45,083 nucleotides of DNA from JBBIPA01 sp037443085 (GTDB lineage: Bacteria; Chloroflexota; Dehalococcoidia; GIF9; UBA5629): the NCBI GenBank assembly GCA_037443085.1, contig JBBIPA010000011.1, positions 1 through 45,083 of the forward strand, in the 5' to 3' direction. This document shows, piece after piece, positions 25,501 through 33,142 of the stretch. The first letter of the stretch is position 1. The number at the start of each line of letters is the position of its first letter. The position numbers were made by a program, and so were the translations under genes. The notes beneath the pieces are model-generated. The model had not been told where the DNA came from. It ran no database searches and worked only from the letters and a program-made list of their open reading frames with translations.

Positions 25501-26689
25501 ATCGGCCATCAATACCAAGAAAACACTGCTCCTCCCCAGAATGGCGCCCCATGCCGAGGCAGTCGCCGCTGCCATGCAAGCCTGTGGCGTCAGCGCCATG
25601 GTACTACCGGAACCTGACGAACGGAACCTGCACTACAGCGAGCAGGTAACCTCGGGCACAGAGTGCCTGCCTTATCGCGTGACCCTGGGCGACTTCATCC
25701 GGTTTTACCATACCAACAGCACCAACATGGATAACTTTGAGGGCTTCAATGCCGGCTCTTACGGCCCCTGCCGTCTGGGCAAGTATGCTATTGAGCAGAT
25801 GCGACTGCTCAAAGACATCGGCTTTGACCTGCCCATACGTACCACCGTATCCAACAATGCCTATCGCGACTTAAACCTCGGACCCGAATTCGAGCGAATT
25901 GCCTGGCGGGGCATCGTTGCCATAGACTGCCTGGAAAAGATGGTATGGCGCGCTCGACCCTACGAAACAGAGAATGGGGCAGCCGACAGGCTATTCCACC
26001 AGTACACTACCAGAATTGCCGACCGTATTCGTGGTAGACAAAGCTACGGTGACCTCTTGAGAGAAGCAACCATCCAATTCCAGGCTCTTCTTGACCCCAG
26101 ACAGCCCAGAAGGCCGTTAATCGGTATCAATGGCGAGATCTTCCTGCGCTCCAATAAATTCAGCAATAGAAACCTGGTGAAGGTCTGCGAAGACGCCGGC
26201 TTGGAAGTCGTCGTCGCCCCGCTGGGAGAGTGGTTCAAATATACCTCATACCGCAACCTTGAGGACGCTATTTCAGACCGGAAGTTTAAGAAAATGCTGG
26301 CCAGCTACATCAAAAAGCATGTCCAGCAGCATGACGAGCAAACCATATTATCAAACTGCACCGGCCTGTTACACAGCGATGAGCCAGCCACGTCAGACCT
26401 ACTTCACCTGACCAGCCAGTACCTTTCTCCCCGATGCGGCAGCGAAGCCGTTCTCAGCATAGGTTGCGGACTGAAATGGCTGAAGAGTCCTGCTTTCGCC
26501 GGTGTTATCTCGGTGATGCCACATGGCTGCATGCCCGGCGGCATCGTGGCTGCCCTGGCAGAAAAATTCAGCGCTGCCCATCACAAGCCCTGGATCAGCC
26601 TTACCTATGACGGCTTCCTAGAAACCAATAACCTGGCAAAGATTCACAGCTTCGCCGAGGTCATCAAATACAGCAGCATTAAAATTTAA
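22568..26689 (+). CDS. Double-activase 2-hydroxyacyl-CoA dehydratase activator fusion
   Basis: This 1373-residue protein fuses two BcrA/BadF/BadG/HgdC-type activase domains (about 1-280 and 305-570) to a DUF2229-type and HgdB-like C-terminal half. Both activase copies keep the phosphate loop (GVDIGSVNAKL, GVDVGSTSTKAV) and the cluster cysteines in CAAGTG and RC-x2-F, so both could bind a 4Fe-4S cluster at the dimer interface and hydrolyse ATP. A C-x2-C-x3-C motif (CKNCDNNC) follows near residue 590. The protein would use ATP to inject low-potential electrons into an acyl-CoA dehydratase or reductase. The start at 22568 is set by GVDIGS alignment and by a promoter six bases upstream. No separate dehydratase subunit lies next to it. 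Confidence 0.92.
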   Translation: MTYSLGVDIGSVNAKLALIDDDRNAVHFDTEKITAVPTAAVTALIARLSRKLAPEQIVSAGVSGSGKAIIPREIGWAEYSSPLSIAAGLLHHHTDARTIIQVGGQSSLVITLEDGLKKPWKVASNPLCAAGTGRFMEQQAYRLGISMDDFARLALKCQGNPPRIAARCSVFAKTDLIHLQQKGVPVETMLYALCESIARMIASLKQGGVEEPIYFIGGVAANSAVTRALNEVLSAKNKHPLQVIVPEHYLYIEAIGSALLSVGKKVQAILLPETSTPQQYFEMPRLEIAPPRDGKSDGRINQPCPGYLGVDVGSTSTKAVILDESGKTVLAKHYLMTAGRPIDAVKEVFRGLLNKGAGLVNIVGVGVTGSGRYLIGSLIGADLIKNEITAQTRAAAEIDPEADIIEIGGQDSKLVIKRNNIVVDYQMNKACAAGTGSFIDELAEMLDISVKDGEFANLAFESPFTIDLGTRCAAFMGQAVASAQQEGMPLPVITASLANAIAKNYLSKVVGNRKLSNKVILTGAVFYNRAVVSAFQQQLKEKTLTVAEHKEVSGAIGAAHLAKEAQSGLKSGFKGFQQVVDSDSNLSTFICKNCDNNCTITRMQMPNEKATFYGSRCDHYDSTINQERLKTFFDEREKLLFRDYREGTGTGPLVGIPRALLTYDYAPLLIGFFNALDARIIFSSRTTREIMEQSVELSYTDSCFPLKLLHGHAASLADIDYIIYPCTIRLGEKEGPENQKYACPLVQAAPFIIREVLELEKKLLIPIIDFSRGDQEVINNLTSTAIEMGFSKKIAEEAALAGIKAQQQFETDRAALGEKLLRQLRQSNQLGVVIFARSYMSQDSGANLGIAEKLAQLGVVPIPLDFLPLASISAKKYTDRPYWFCESKQIAGAAIIAADQQLYGLVLTNFGCGPNSFILKMLEDIMGGKPLGQLEIDEHAAEAGIVTRLEAFVDTIKGFARTHQQPRAQHKDIYRGASSAINTKKTLLLPRMAPHAEAVAAAMQACGVSAMVLPEPDERNLHYSEQVTSGTECLPYRVTLGDFIRFYHTNSTNMDNFEGFNAGSYGPCRLGKYAIEQMRLLKDIGFDLPIRTTVSNNAYRDLNLGPEFERIAWRGIVAIDCLEKMVWRARPYETENGAADRLFHQYTTRIADRIRGRQSYGDLLREATIQFQALLDPRQPRRPLIGINGEIFLRSNKFSNRNLVKVCEDAGLEVVVAPLGEWFKYTSYRNLEDAISDRKFKKMLASYIKKHVQQHDEQTILSNCTGLLHSDEPATSDLLHLTSQYLSPRCGSEAVLSIGCGLKWLKSPAFAGVISVMPHGCMPGGIVAALAEKFSAAHHKPWISLTYDGFLETNNLAKIHSFAEVIKYSSIKI

Positions 26690-26696
26690 AGGAACC

Positions 26697-26790
26697 CAAC
26701 GGGGCAAAGCCCCTTTTATAAAAATATGTCATCCCGATGCCATCGGGATCCCGTGGGATCGATGGGAACCCACGTGTTCCTTGGGATTGT
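26697..26790 (+). repeat. Intergenic repeat element with stacked hairpins, first copy
   Basis: GGGGC-AAA-GCCCC followed by TTTT (26701-26717) can end the activase transcript. Next come the hairpin ATCCCGAT-GCC-ATCGGGAT and CGTGGG...CCCACG. The opening AACGGG.CAAAGCCC and the later TGTCATC recur near 28192-28300, which suggests a small family of intergenic repeats. Confidence 0.55.
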
Positions 26791-26829
26791 AATTTTAGGA
26801 TAGACCGTGATAAATAAAAGGATAAAAAA

Positions 26830-27450
26830 TTGACCAATAACCAATTAGCTACCAGCCAGTCATACTTTAAAAACCTGTGGCGGCACCTGCTGCTGGCAAT
26901 CGTCATCTTCATAATATCATTGATAGCAGGGCTTCAAGCCTCTCCAGAACTCGCCAGCGGCGCAATGGAAGAACTTCTCCAGACTATCAAGCCTATTCTG
27001 GAGACCCTGGGGTTTCTGGGGCCATTGGCGCTGTTGTTCCTCATCTTCGTAAACAATGCCATCAAAGCACTGGCGGCGATAGGACTGGGCATCCTCCTGG
27101 GCATACCACCGTTGATATTCGTCGCAGCCAACGGCTTTATGCTGGGTGCAGCCGTTTCAGTGCTGAAATCAACAGTGGGATATGGCTTGATAGCTGCCGG
27201 GCTGGCGCCACATGGCATCATTGAAATACCGCTCCTGCTGCTGGCCTCGGCACTGGGATTGAGAGTAGGCTGGGAATCCCTGAGATTTCTGATAGGACAG
27301 AAGAGCTCCATGAGAGCACAGCTACGTAATGGAGTATGGATTTATATTAAATGGATACTTGCCGGCTTATTCATCGCCGCCCTCATCGAGGTTTTTATCA
27401 CACCCATGTTCATGCTTCTCGCCGGCGGCAAAGAACTTTTTATGAAATAA
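26830..27450 (+). CDS. SpoIIM-family membrane protein
   Basis: The 206-residue protein has about four to five membrane helices and belongs to the stage II sporulation protein M (DUF95) family. The signature APHGIIEIPLLLLASALGLRVG is near residues 135-156, and LFLIFVNNAIKALAAIGLG precedes it. The family is common in non-sporulating bacteria, where its job is uncertain; in spore formers it takes part in wall hydrolysis at engulfment. The start is a TTG at 26830 with AAAGGAT upstream. It lies between a repeat element and the convergent aldolase gene, so there is no operon partner. Confidence 0.86.
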   Translation: MTNNQLATSQSYFKNLWRHLLLAIVIFIISLIAGLQASPELASGAMEELLQTIKPILETLGFLGPLALLFLIFVNNAIKALAAIGLGILLGIPPLIFVAANGFMLGAAVSVLKSTVGYGLIAAGLAPHGIIEIPLLLLASALGLRVGWESLRFLIGQKSSMRAQLRNGVWIYIKWILAGLFIAALIEVFITPMFMLLAGGKELFMK

Positions 27451-27484
27451 CCAGACCCAATAAGCTGCATTATCTTAGCCCTGT

Positions 27485-28099
27485 TTATTCATGGTTAGCA
27501 GCAGGAACCTGGTTTACCTTGCCGATAGCCAGCGCATGGACGTAGACCTTCGCCGTCTTTTCCAGCAGCTCGCAGTTGACCACAGCATCTCTCAAGTCCT
27601 TCCCCACGCCGAGTGCACCGTGATTCGCCATGAGCACCGCGTTCCTGGCTCCCAGCGCTGCAACCACATGGCACACCATTTCCTCAGTGCCCGAGGGAGC
27701 ATATTCCGCCACATTTATCTCGCCGCCCAAGCAGGCAACCTGGTCATCGAGAATCAGCGGTATCTTCAAGCCAGCCACCGCCACCACGCTGCTGTATACC
27801 GGATGAGCATGGACCACGGCATTCACCTGCGGGCGCGCTTTATAAATCTCGATATGGAGCATCGTCTCCACCGAGGACTTAAGCTTCCCCTCGATGCGTT
27901 TGCCTGCAAAATCCACCACCACGATATCCACTGGCTTCAATAAATCATAGTGACAGCCACTGGGTGTAATCGCCATCAACTCCCGCCCATCACGGCTGGC
28001 TATCCGCATGCTCACATTCCCCATAGTGCCCACCACCAGCCCCCTCTCCACCATTCGCAGAGCTGCCTCCAGCACCATTTTCTTCTCACTATCCCACAT
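27485..28099 (-). CDS. Class II aldolase/adducin-family protein
   Basis: The 204-residue enzyme is a zinc-dependent class II aldolase of the fuculose-phosphate aldolase/adducin type. The zinc ligands are His97 and His99 in VVHAHPVYS and His160 in MANHGALGVG. GTMGNVSMRI and ITPSGCHYD form the phosphate and substrate loops. In fuculose-phosphate aldolase the catalytic glutamate lies in an SSE motif; here the wording is SSVETMLH, shifted by one residue, so the exact base needs checking. Candidate substrates are L-fuculose or L-rhamnulose phosphate and methylthioribulose phosphate. The start has a GGAG site. It is a single gene, convergent with the SpoIIM-like gene. Confidence 0.87.
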   Translation of the reverse strand: MWDSEKKMVLEAALRMVERGLVVGTMGNVSMRIASRDGRELMAITPSGCHYDLLKPVDIVVVDFAGKRIEGKLKSSVETMLHIEIYKARPQVNAVVHAHPVYSSVVAVAGLKIPLILDDQVACLGGEINVAEYAPSGTEEMVCHVVAALGARNAVLMANHGALGVGKDLRDAVVNCELLEKTAKVYVHALAIGKVNQVPAANHE

Positions 28100-28191
28100 C
28101 GCTTACTCCATATATTTCCGATATTCAGGCTATCTTAAATCGCCAGTTGCCTACTGTCAAGAAAACAGAATAAGGCAAAGCACAAAATGAG

Positions 28192-28300
28192 GTTAACGGG
28201 ACAAAGCCCATTTAAGAAACACTCTCCCCTTTCCCATTGAACAATCATTCTGTCATCACGAGGACGAGCGAAGCGAGGACGTGGTGATCTCGCGGGCTCA
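28192..28300. repeat. Intergenic repeat element, second copy, with REP-like hairpin
   Basis: AACGGGACAAAGCCCATTT matches the opening of the element at 26697 with substitutions. Downstream, TGTCATCACGAGGACGAG leads into CGAGCGAAGCGAG and GTGGTGATCTCG, and the ends can pair. Elements with the wording GAGCGAAGCGAGGA are common REP-like repeats in environmental genomes. The 302-base spacer holds nothing else recognisable apart from the dehydrogenase start site. Confidence 0.5.
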
Positions 28301-28401
28301 ATGTGCCCCACGGCTTCCTTATGTTTGTCGTCCTAAAGAGAAAAACAACCTACTATACTTTTTCTAAACGCCTATGCCATAATAAACCCGCGGAGCCAAA
28401 C

Positions 28402-29535
28402 ATGAACTTCAACCTGACCGAAGGCCAAATCATACTGCAAAAAATGGTGAAGGATTTCACCGCTAATGATATCGAGCCAATGGCGGCGCAGATTGACCGT
28501 GACGGCAGATTGCCTGACGACTTAATCAAAAAGCTGGCTGCCCTCGGTCTGCTGGGCATGACCATCCCCAAGAAATATGGCGGCAGTGACGCCGGCAGCC
28601 TGAACTGCATCCTGGCCATCGAGCAGCTTGCTTACTCGGGAACCGGAGCCTGGTGGCTGGTGGCATTTAATAATAGCATCCCTGAGAGCATTGCCCGCTT
28701 CGGCTCGAAGAAGCTCAAACAGACCTGCTTGAAGCCGCTCTGTGACGGCACTGCCTATGCCAGCATCCAGTTCACCGAGGAGGAGACCGGTTCCGACCCC
28801 GAGGCGCTTACCACCACAGCCATACCACACGGAAACCACTACGTCGTAAACGGTATGAAAAGGCTGAGCACCTTCGGCGCCAGAGATGGCTACGCTTTGC
28901 TCTACGCTAAAGATGATAGCGGCAGTTGCACCGCCTTTGTGATTCAGAAAAACAACAAAGGCTATACTGCTGATAAAACCTGGGAGCTGATGGGGGGAGG
29001 AGGAATAGAAGCAGCCGACGTTTACTTTCAGGGTATGCGCGTGTCCAGAGAGAACCTGCTCGGCAAAAAGGGGGAAGGATTCAACATATTGCTGCACTGG
29101 GTCGCCATCGAGAAAATCCAGCAGTGCAGCGCCAGCGTCGGCATAGCACAAGCGGCGCTGGATGAAGCAGTGAGCTATGTTAAATCCAGAAAATCACGAG
29201 GCAAACCCATCTCCACCATGCAGGGCATCCGATGGATGCTCGCTGATATGCAGTGCCAGCTTGAAGCCGCCCGATGGCTCACCTATAGAGCTGCCTTTCT
29301 CCATGACCAGCAGGCTACTAACTGGCAAAACGAGGCTGCTGCCGCCAAGCTATTCGTAGTGCCCGCCACTATGAAAGTGGTGGAGCAGGCCAGACAAATC
29401 CATGGCTGCTACGGCTATACCCGGGATTTCAAAATCGAACGGCTCTATCGAGCCGCCGCCGGCGCCCCCGGCATCGCCACCACACTGGAAATCAACAGGT
29501 CTATAGTGGGGGGATGGATAGTCGAGAAGGGGTAG
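28402..29535 (+). CDS. Acyl-CoA dehydrogenase-family protein
   Basis: The 377-residue protein has the complete acyl-CoA dehydrogenase layout: an N-terminal helical domain, a middle beta domain (YASIQFTEEETGSDPEALTT) and a C-terminal helical domain that binds FAD. The start at 28402 follows GGAGCC and matches the family length; an in-frame extension to 28303 is not needed. Aligning its end with medium-chain dehydrogenase (RDAKIYQIYEGTAQIQ) places Ala, not the catalytic Glu, at the base position (RAAAGAPGIATTLEIN). The base may lie elsewhere, as in isovaleryl-CoA dehydrogenase, or the reaction may differ. A broken copy of its last 64 codons lies at 30132-30321. Confidence 0.9.
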   Translation: MNFNLTEGQIILQKMVKDFTANDIEPMAAQIDRDGRLPDDLIKKLAALGLLGMTIPKKYGGSDAGSLNCILAIEQLAYSGTGAWWLVAFNNSIPESIARFGSKKLKQTCLKPLCDGTAYASIQFTEEETGSDPEALTTTAIPHGNHYVVNGMKRLSTFGARDGYALLYAKDDSGSCTAFVIQKNNKGYTADKTWELMGGGGIEAADVYFQGMRVSRENLLGKKGEGFNILLHWVAIEKIQQCSASVGIAQAALDEAVSYVKSRKSRGKPISTMQGIRWMLADMQCQLEAARWLTYRAAFLHDQQATNWQNEAAAAKLFVVPATMKVVEQARQIHGCYGYTRDFKIERLYRAAAGAPGIATTLEINRSIVGGWIVEKG

Positions 29536-29612
29536 CAGGATTACGAACCTGAAAGTAATATTTCAGGCTGTGTACTATCGAGTTGTATATATGTATCAAT
29601 CAACCCTTTTAT

Positions 29613-29837
29613 TTATAGTAACTCCCCCAATTCCTCCCTGCTTATACCAGCCTGCTTTAGTATTTCAAGCAACGTCCCCTTCGGTAAATCTCCTTTATGA
29701 AGAGGAACAACAGCTCTCCTTTTCGTTTCTGGGTGACAGTAAATGTGATGGCTCCCTTTAGTCCTATCCAGTACAAATCCCTTGTTTTCAAGTATCTTTA
29801 TGATTTCCCCAGGAGTTAGGGGGGGAAGTTTAGGCAC
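29613..29837 (-). CDS. hicA: HicA-family mRNA interferase toxin
   Basis: The 74-residue protein is a HicA (YcfA) toxin, a small double-stranded-RNA-binding-like fold that cuts mRNA. The catalytic histidine lies in GSHHIYCHPE, and the typical VPLHKGDLPKGTLLEILKQAGIS tail is visible. Here it is the second gene of the pair: the antitoxin gene is upstream and overlaps it by eight bases, an order and coupling often seen for hicBA. The pair sits between the acyl-CoA dehydrogenase gene and a broken duplicate of that gene's 3' end, which points to insertion or rearrangement at this site. Confidence 0.94.
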   Translation of the reverse strand: MPKLPPLTPGEIIKILENKGFVLDRTKGSHHIYCHPETKRRAVVPLHKGDLPKGTLLEILKQAGISREELGELL

Positions 29838-30063
29838 GTTCCTTTACCGTTAGAGTGTATTCCAAAGTTCCATCTTCTGTGGGTACCTCTTCATTGTGCT
29901 CTTTCAGGCTCTCAATATATAACTCAATGGCTTCCTTTGCCATCTCAATAGCTTCTTCTATTGTCTCTCCATAGGTGACACAACCAGGAAGGGAAGGAAC
30001 CATTACCGTATACCCCCCCTCGGGTTCTTTTCGGAGTAAGATTCTATAGTTTATTGTTTTCAT
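29830..30063 (-). CDS. hicB: HicB-family antitoxin
   Basis: The 77-residue protein is a short HicB antitoxin, an RNase-H-like fold that blocks HicA. It shows YRILLRKEPEGGYTVMVPSLPGC near the start and ETIEEAIEMAKEAIELYIESL. The C-terminal DNA-binding helix-turn-helix or ribbon-helix found in longer HicB proteins is lacking, so self-regulation would need another surface or factor. A GAGGTGAT ribosome site and a promoter (TTGGCT, 18 bases, TACAAT, minus strand 30112-30083) lie just upstream. Confidence 0.94.
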   Translation of the reverse strand: MKTINYRILLRKEPEGGYTVMVPSLPGCVTYGETIEEAIEMAKEAIELYIESLKEHNEEVPTEDGTLEYTLTVKERA

Positions 30064-30082
30064 GCCATCACCTCACAGGTCT

Positions 30083-30112
30083 ATTGTAATAAAAATCTCA
30101 CCTTACAGCCAA
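30083..30112 (-). promoter_or_regulatory. Promoter of hicBA
   Basis: TTGGCT (30112-30107) and TACAAT (30088-30083) are separated by 18 bases. A small inverted repeat TGTAA...TTACA overlaps the spacer and might serve as an operator, though it is short. Confidence 0.5.
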
Positions 30113-30131
30113 CTAGCTCGGCCTCAACTCA

Positions 30132-30321
30132 GCCAAACTATTCGTGGTGCCCCATCATGGCAGTGGTGGAGCAGTCTAGGCAAATCCAAGGCTGCTACGG
30201 CTATACCCGGGATTTCAAAATCGAACGGCTCTACCGTGCTGCCGCCGGCGCCACCGGCATCGCTACCACATTGGAAATCAACAGGTCTATAGTGGGGGGA
30301 TGGGTGGTAGATAGGAAATAG
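30132..30321 (+). pseudogene. Broken 3' duplicate of the acyl-CoA dehydrogenase gene
   Basis: These 190 bases align with 29344-29535, the last 64 codons of the acyl-CoA dehydrogenase, over their whole length. A two-base loss near 30150 breaks the frame. Beyond it the frame reads QGCYGYTRDFKIERLYR and ends at a TAG. Many differences are synonymous (TATCGAGCC against TACCGTGCT), so the copy evolved as a working paralogue before most of it was lost. The hicBA pair now lies between the two copies. Confidence 0.9.
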
Positions 30322-30349
30322 GAGGCTGTTGACACCACACAATGCTTAT

Positions 30350-30378
30350 TTGACTTTAGCCAGCCCTGACAGTATTCT
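30350..30378 (+). promoter_or_regulatory. Promoter before the 259-residue protein gene
   Basis: TTGACT (30350-30355), a 17-base spacer and TATTCT (30373-30378) make a good sigma-70 promoter about 75 bases before the start at 30453. Confidence 0.65.
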
Positions 30379-30452
30379 AATCCTGCAAATTGCACGTTGA
30401 TACTGCCAGAATGGCTGCCCATTGAGAAAACGAATGCCTGAGGTGCTTAAAC

Positions 30453-31232
30453 ATGAGCAAGTTTGCTGAGAAACTGGGGCGTATTTATAAAACCACTGCT
30501 CCAGCAATGGGGTTTCGCAAGTCCAGCGAAGAGACGGAGCTGCCTGCCCTATTGCTTATTGCTGACTTATCTAAAGCCGGAGTGAAAAAGGCCAAAAGCT
30601 TGGCAGACATCGGCATAGATGCCGCAGTGGTCAGCAGCGACGGCATTGGCGCCAGCTACTTCAAGGAATTAGCAGCCGGTATGAACAATGTTCCTCTCGG
30701 CTTAATATTAGAAGATAGCCACCAGCAGAGCGCCAAGGAAGTCGCTGATCTGGATTGGGACTTCGTCATCTTCAATATGCAAACACCGCTGGAAGCGGTG
30801 AATAAAGAGGGGCTGGGCAAAGTGCTCAAAATTGAGCCATCGCTGGCGCCCAGCCTGGTCAGGGCGATTAATGAGCTAAGCCCCGCCGTTGACGCTGTGC
30901 TCATTGCCGGCGAGAGTGCCACTGTCACCGTGGAGCAATTGCTCACCAGCCAGTTCCTGACTGGGGTACTGAACAAACCCCTGCTGATGCACGGACATTC
31001 CTCGCTAACCAGCAGCGAGTTGAGCAGCCTGCGTGAAGCTGGAATTAAAGGGTTAATCCTTCCGGAGGGAACATCACCCAAGGCATTCGCTGAACTAAAA
31101 AAACTGATTGGCAGCCTGCCCAAAACACCCAGACGCAAAATGAAAACCGGTGGGGTGCTGCTGCCCCAGATAGGCATTACCGAAGCTAAAGTGGAAAAGA
31201 CGGAGGAGGAGGAAGAGGAGGAGGATATTTAG
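30453..31232 (+). CDS. TIM-barrel-like protein of unknown function with acidic tail
   Basis: The 259-residue protein alternates short strands and helices in a way that resembles a TIM barrel: LLLIADLSKAGV, IDAAVVSSDGI, VPLGLILEDS, DWDFVIFNMQTPL, DAVLIAGESATV, KPLLMHGHSSL and GIKGLILPEG. No cysteine or clear phosphate-binding loop is present, and no enzyme family was recognised. The last 17 residues are nearly all Glu. Its start follows a modest GAGG-like site. The next gene, a LysE-type exporter, begins 60 bases downstream on the same strand, so co-transcription is possible. Confidence 0.75.
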   Translation: MSKFAEKLGRIYKTTAPAMGFRKSSEETELPALLLIADLSKAGVKKAKSLADIGIDAAVVSSDGIGASYFKELAAGMNNVPLGLILEDSHQQSAKEVADLDWDFVIFNMQTPLEAVNKEGLGKVLKIEPSLAPSLVRAINELSPAVDAVLIAGESATVTVEQLLTSQFLTGVLNKPLLMHGHSSLTSSELSSLREAGIKGLILPEGTSPKAFAELKKLIGSLPKTPRRKMKTGGVLLPQIGITEAKVEKTEEEEEEEDI

Positions 31233-31292
31233 CCCCACCATCCAGACGGAACCAGAACGATACCCCCCCCAACTACCACACTGTAAAGCAAA

Positions 31293-31910
31293 ATGATAAC
31301 AGCAAGCTTCGGTTTATTCCTCCTCTCGGCAGCAGGCATCTCTCTTTCCGGCGTCATGGCGCCGGGACCGCTGACCGCCGCCACTATAACCAAGGGCTTC
31401 AGGGATAAATACGCCGGCATCTTCATTGCCCTGGGACATGCCGTCATCGAGCTGCCGCTCATGGCGCTTATCTACTTCGGATTTGCCCACTTCCTGGCCT
31501 CACCTGAAGTGAAAAGGATTGTCGGGCTGGTCGGCGGTTTGATGCTCATCTTTATGGGGATAATGCTGTTCCGCACCATGAACAGGGTTGTCGGCGGCTC
31601 TGCTGACTTGCCCTATAACTCCCTGACCACAGGAATCATACTCACCGGCGCCAATCCTTATTTCTTCCTGTGGTGGGCCACTATCGGCATAGCCCTCATC
31701 TACGGTGCCGCTGAGTTTGGGATTTACGGGCTGATTATCTTTGCCATCGTCCACTGGGCATGCGATTTGTTCTGGGAGCAACTTGTCTCTTATACAGTGT
31801 TCAGAACCAGGCATTTGTGGACGCTGAAAATGCAGCGGATTGTCTTCGGAATTTGCGCGCTGGTGTTACTAGGATTTGGAATCTGGTTCGGCGTTTCCGC
31901 CTTTGTCTGA
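31293..31910 (+). CDS. LysE/RhtB-family exporter
   Basis: The 205-residue protein has about six membrane helices and fits the LysE (amino acid exporter) superfamily. The family motif with APGPLTAATITKGFRDKYAG sits in the first loop (residues 24-44), followed by a Gly-rich helix (VGLVGGLMLIFMGIMLF). A NPYFFLWWATIG segment near residue 110 matches the second repeat. Exported substrates in this family are amino acids or related metabolites, and the one here cannot be named. It follows the TIM-barrel-like gene and is convergent with the GuaB3 gene. Confidence 0.85.
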   Translation: MITASFGLFLLSAAGISLSGVMAPGPLTAATITKGFRDKYAGIFIALGHAVIELPLMALIYFGFAHFLASPEVKRIVGLVGGLMLIFMGIMLFRTMNRVVGGSADLPYNSLTTGIILTGANPYFFLWWATIGIALIYGAAEFGIYGLIIFAIVHWACDLFWEQLVSYTVFRTRHLWTLKMQRIVFGICALVLLGFGIWFGVSAFV

Positions 31911-31923
31911 GAAGCTACACACC

Positions 31924-33069
31924 TTAGCAGGTGCGCTGCGTTGCCTGAAAGAATTTGCCCTCGGTTTTGATTGACGGCGCTACTACCATCTTCGCCTTGT
32001 GCATGTCTCTGATAGTGAGAGCGCCGCATACCCCCATGGCAGTGCGCAAAGCGCCGATTAGGTTTTCGCTGCCATCCGTCATTGACGTGGGACCGAAGAG
32101 CAACTGTTCCAGAGGCAGATTTGCCCCCACTCTGACACGCGTGCCCCGGGGCAGCTCGGGGTGGGAATGAGCCATGCCCCAGTGATACCCTCTGCCCGGA
32201 GCTTCTTTAGTCTTCGCCAGCGGCGAACCCAGCATCACCGCATCAGCACCGGAAGCAAAGCATTTGCAGAAATCGCTGCCGATACGAATGCCGCCATCCG
32301 TAATCGTCACCACGTATTTACCGGTCTCTTTTACATACGTCTCCCGGGCAGCAGCGCAGTCCATGGTCGCCGTCACCTGGGGAACGCCGATGCCCAACAC
32401 CTCCCGGGTAGTGCAGGCAGCCCCCGGACCAACGCCCACCAGAATACCGCTGATGCCCGTCCTCATCAGCTCCAGCGCAGCGGAATAGGTAACACAATTG
32501 CCCACGATTATAGGCAGCTTGATTGTCTGCACCAGCTCAGAGAAGCTGAGCCCACGATAGCTCTTGGAAATGTGCCGTGCCGTGGTAACCGTTGACTGTA
32601 CTACCAGAATATCAGCGCCCGCTTCACTGGCTACCGGAGCTAGCTTCTTGGTAGTAGCGGGTATTAAGGAAACAGCACACACAGCGCCAGCCTTTTTTAT
32701 AACCTTAACACGCTCGGCAATAAGATTCTCTTTGATAGGTTGGGTGTAGATTTTCTGCAGTAAAGCGGTAACTTCTTTGTCTGAGACACTGGCTATCTCA
32801 TCGAGAATTTCGTCCGGCTTTTCATACCTGGTCTGGATACCATCCAGATTAAACACCGCCAGCCCACCCAGCTTGTTGAACCTGATAGCCATCTTTGGGT
32901 CGACCACAGCATCCATCGCCGAAGCCAGAATGGGAATAGTGAAAGTGAAATCGCCAATAGTGAAACCTGTATTGGTCTGGTCGGGATTGACGGTTACATC
33001 CCCGGGCACAATAGCAACTTCATCAAAACCATAAGCACGTTCCATTTCTTTAAACTTGGGGGTATCCAT
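31924..33069 (-). CDS. GuaB3-type IMP dehydrogenase/GMP reductase-family protein
   Basis: The 381-residue protein has the IMPDH/GMPR barrel but no CBS pair, the mark of the GuaB3 subfamily. The catalytic cysteine loop is GPGAACTTREVLGIGVPQVTA in parts: GPGAACTTREV and GIGVPQ. The phosphate loops DGGIRIGSDF and AVMLGSPLAKTKEA follow, then GRGYHWGMAHSHPELPRG. GuaB3 proteins of actinobacteria and cyanobacteria were long listed as IMPDH-related, and at least one cyanobacterial member acts as a GMP reductase. Which activity holds here is not fixed by sequence. It is a lone gene between convergent and divergent neighbours. Confidence 0.92.
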   Translation of the reverse strand: MDTPKFKEMERAYGFDEVAIVPGDVTVNPDQTNTGFTIGDFTFTIPILASAMDAVVDPKMAIRFNKLGGLAVFNLDGIQTRYEKPDEILDEIASVSDKEVTALLQKIYTQPIKENLIAERVKVIKKAGAVCAVSLIPATTKKLAPVASEAGADILVVQSTVTTARHISKSYRGLSFSELVQTIKLPIIVGNCVTYSAALELMRTGISGILVGVGPGAACTTREVLGIGVPQVTATMDCAAARETYVKETGKYVVTITDGGIRIGSDFCKCFASGADAVMLGSPLAKTKEAPGRGYHWGMAHSHPELPRGTRVRVGANLPLEQLLFGPTSMTDGSENLIGALRTAMGVCGALTIRDMHKAKMVVAPSIKTEGKFFQATQRTC

Positions 33070-33142
33070 ATCTGCCTCCGGGATATTGGCAAAGACTATA
33101 GCAAAAGGCAGTAAGCAAAGTCAAATAACTTCGCTACTACAC

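Noticed and set aside
28251..28300. Short palindromic repeat considered as a CRISPR remnant
   Set aside because: There is no regular spacing, no spacers and no cas gene; it looks like a REP-type element.
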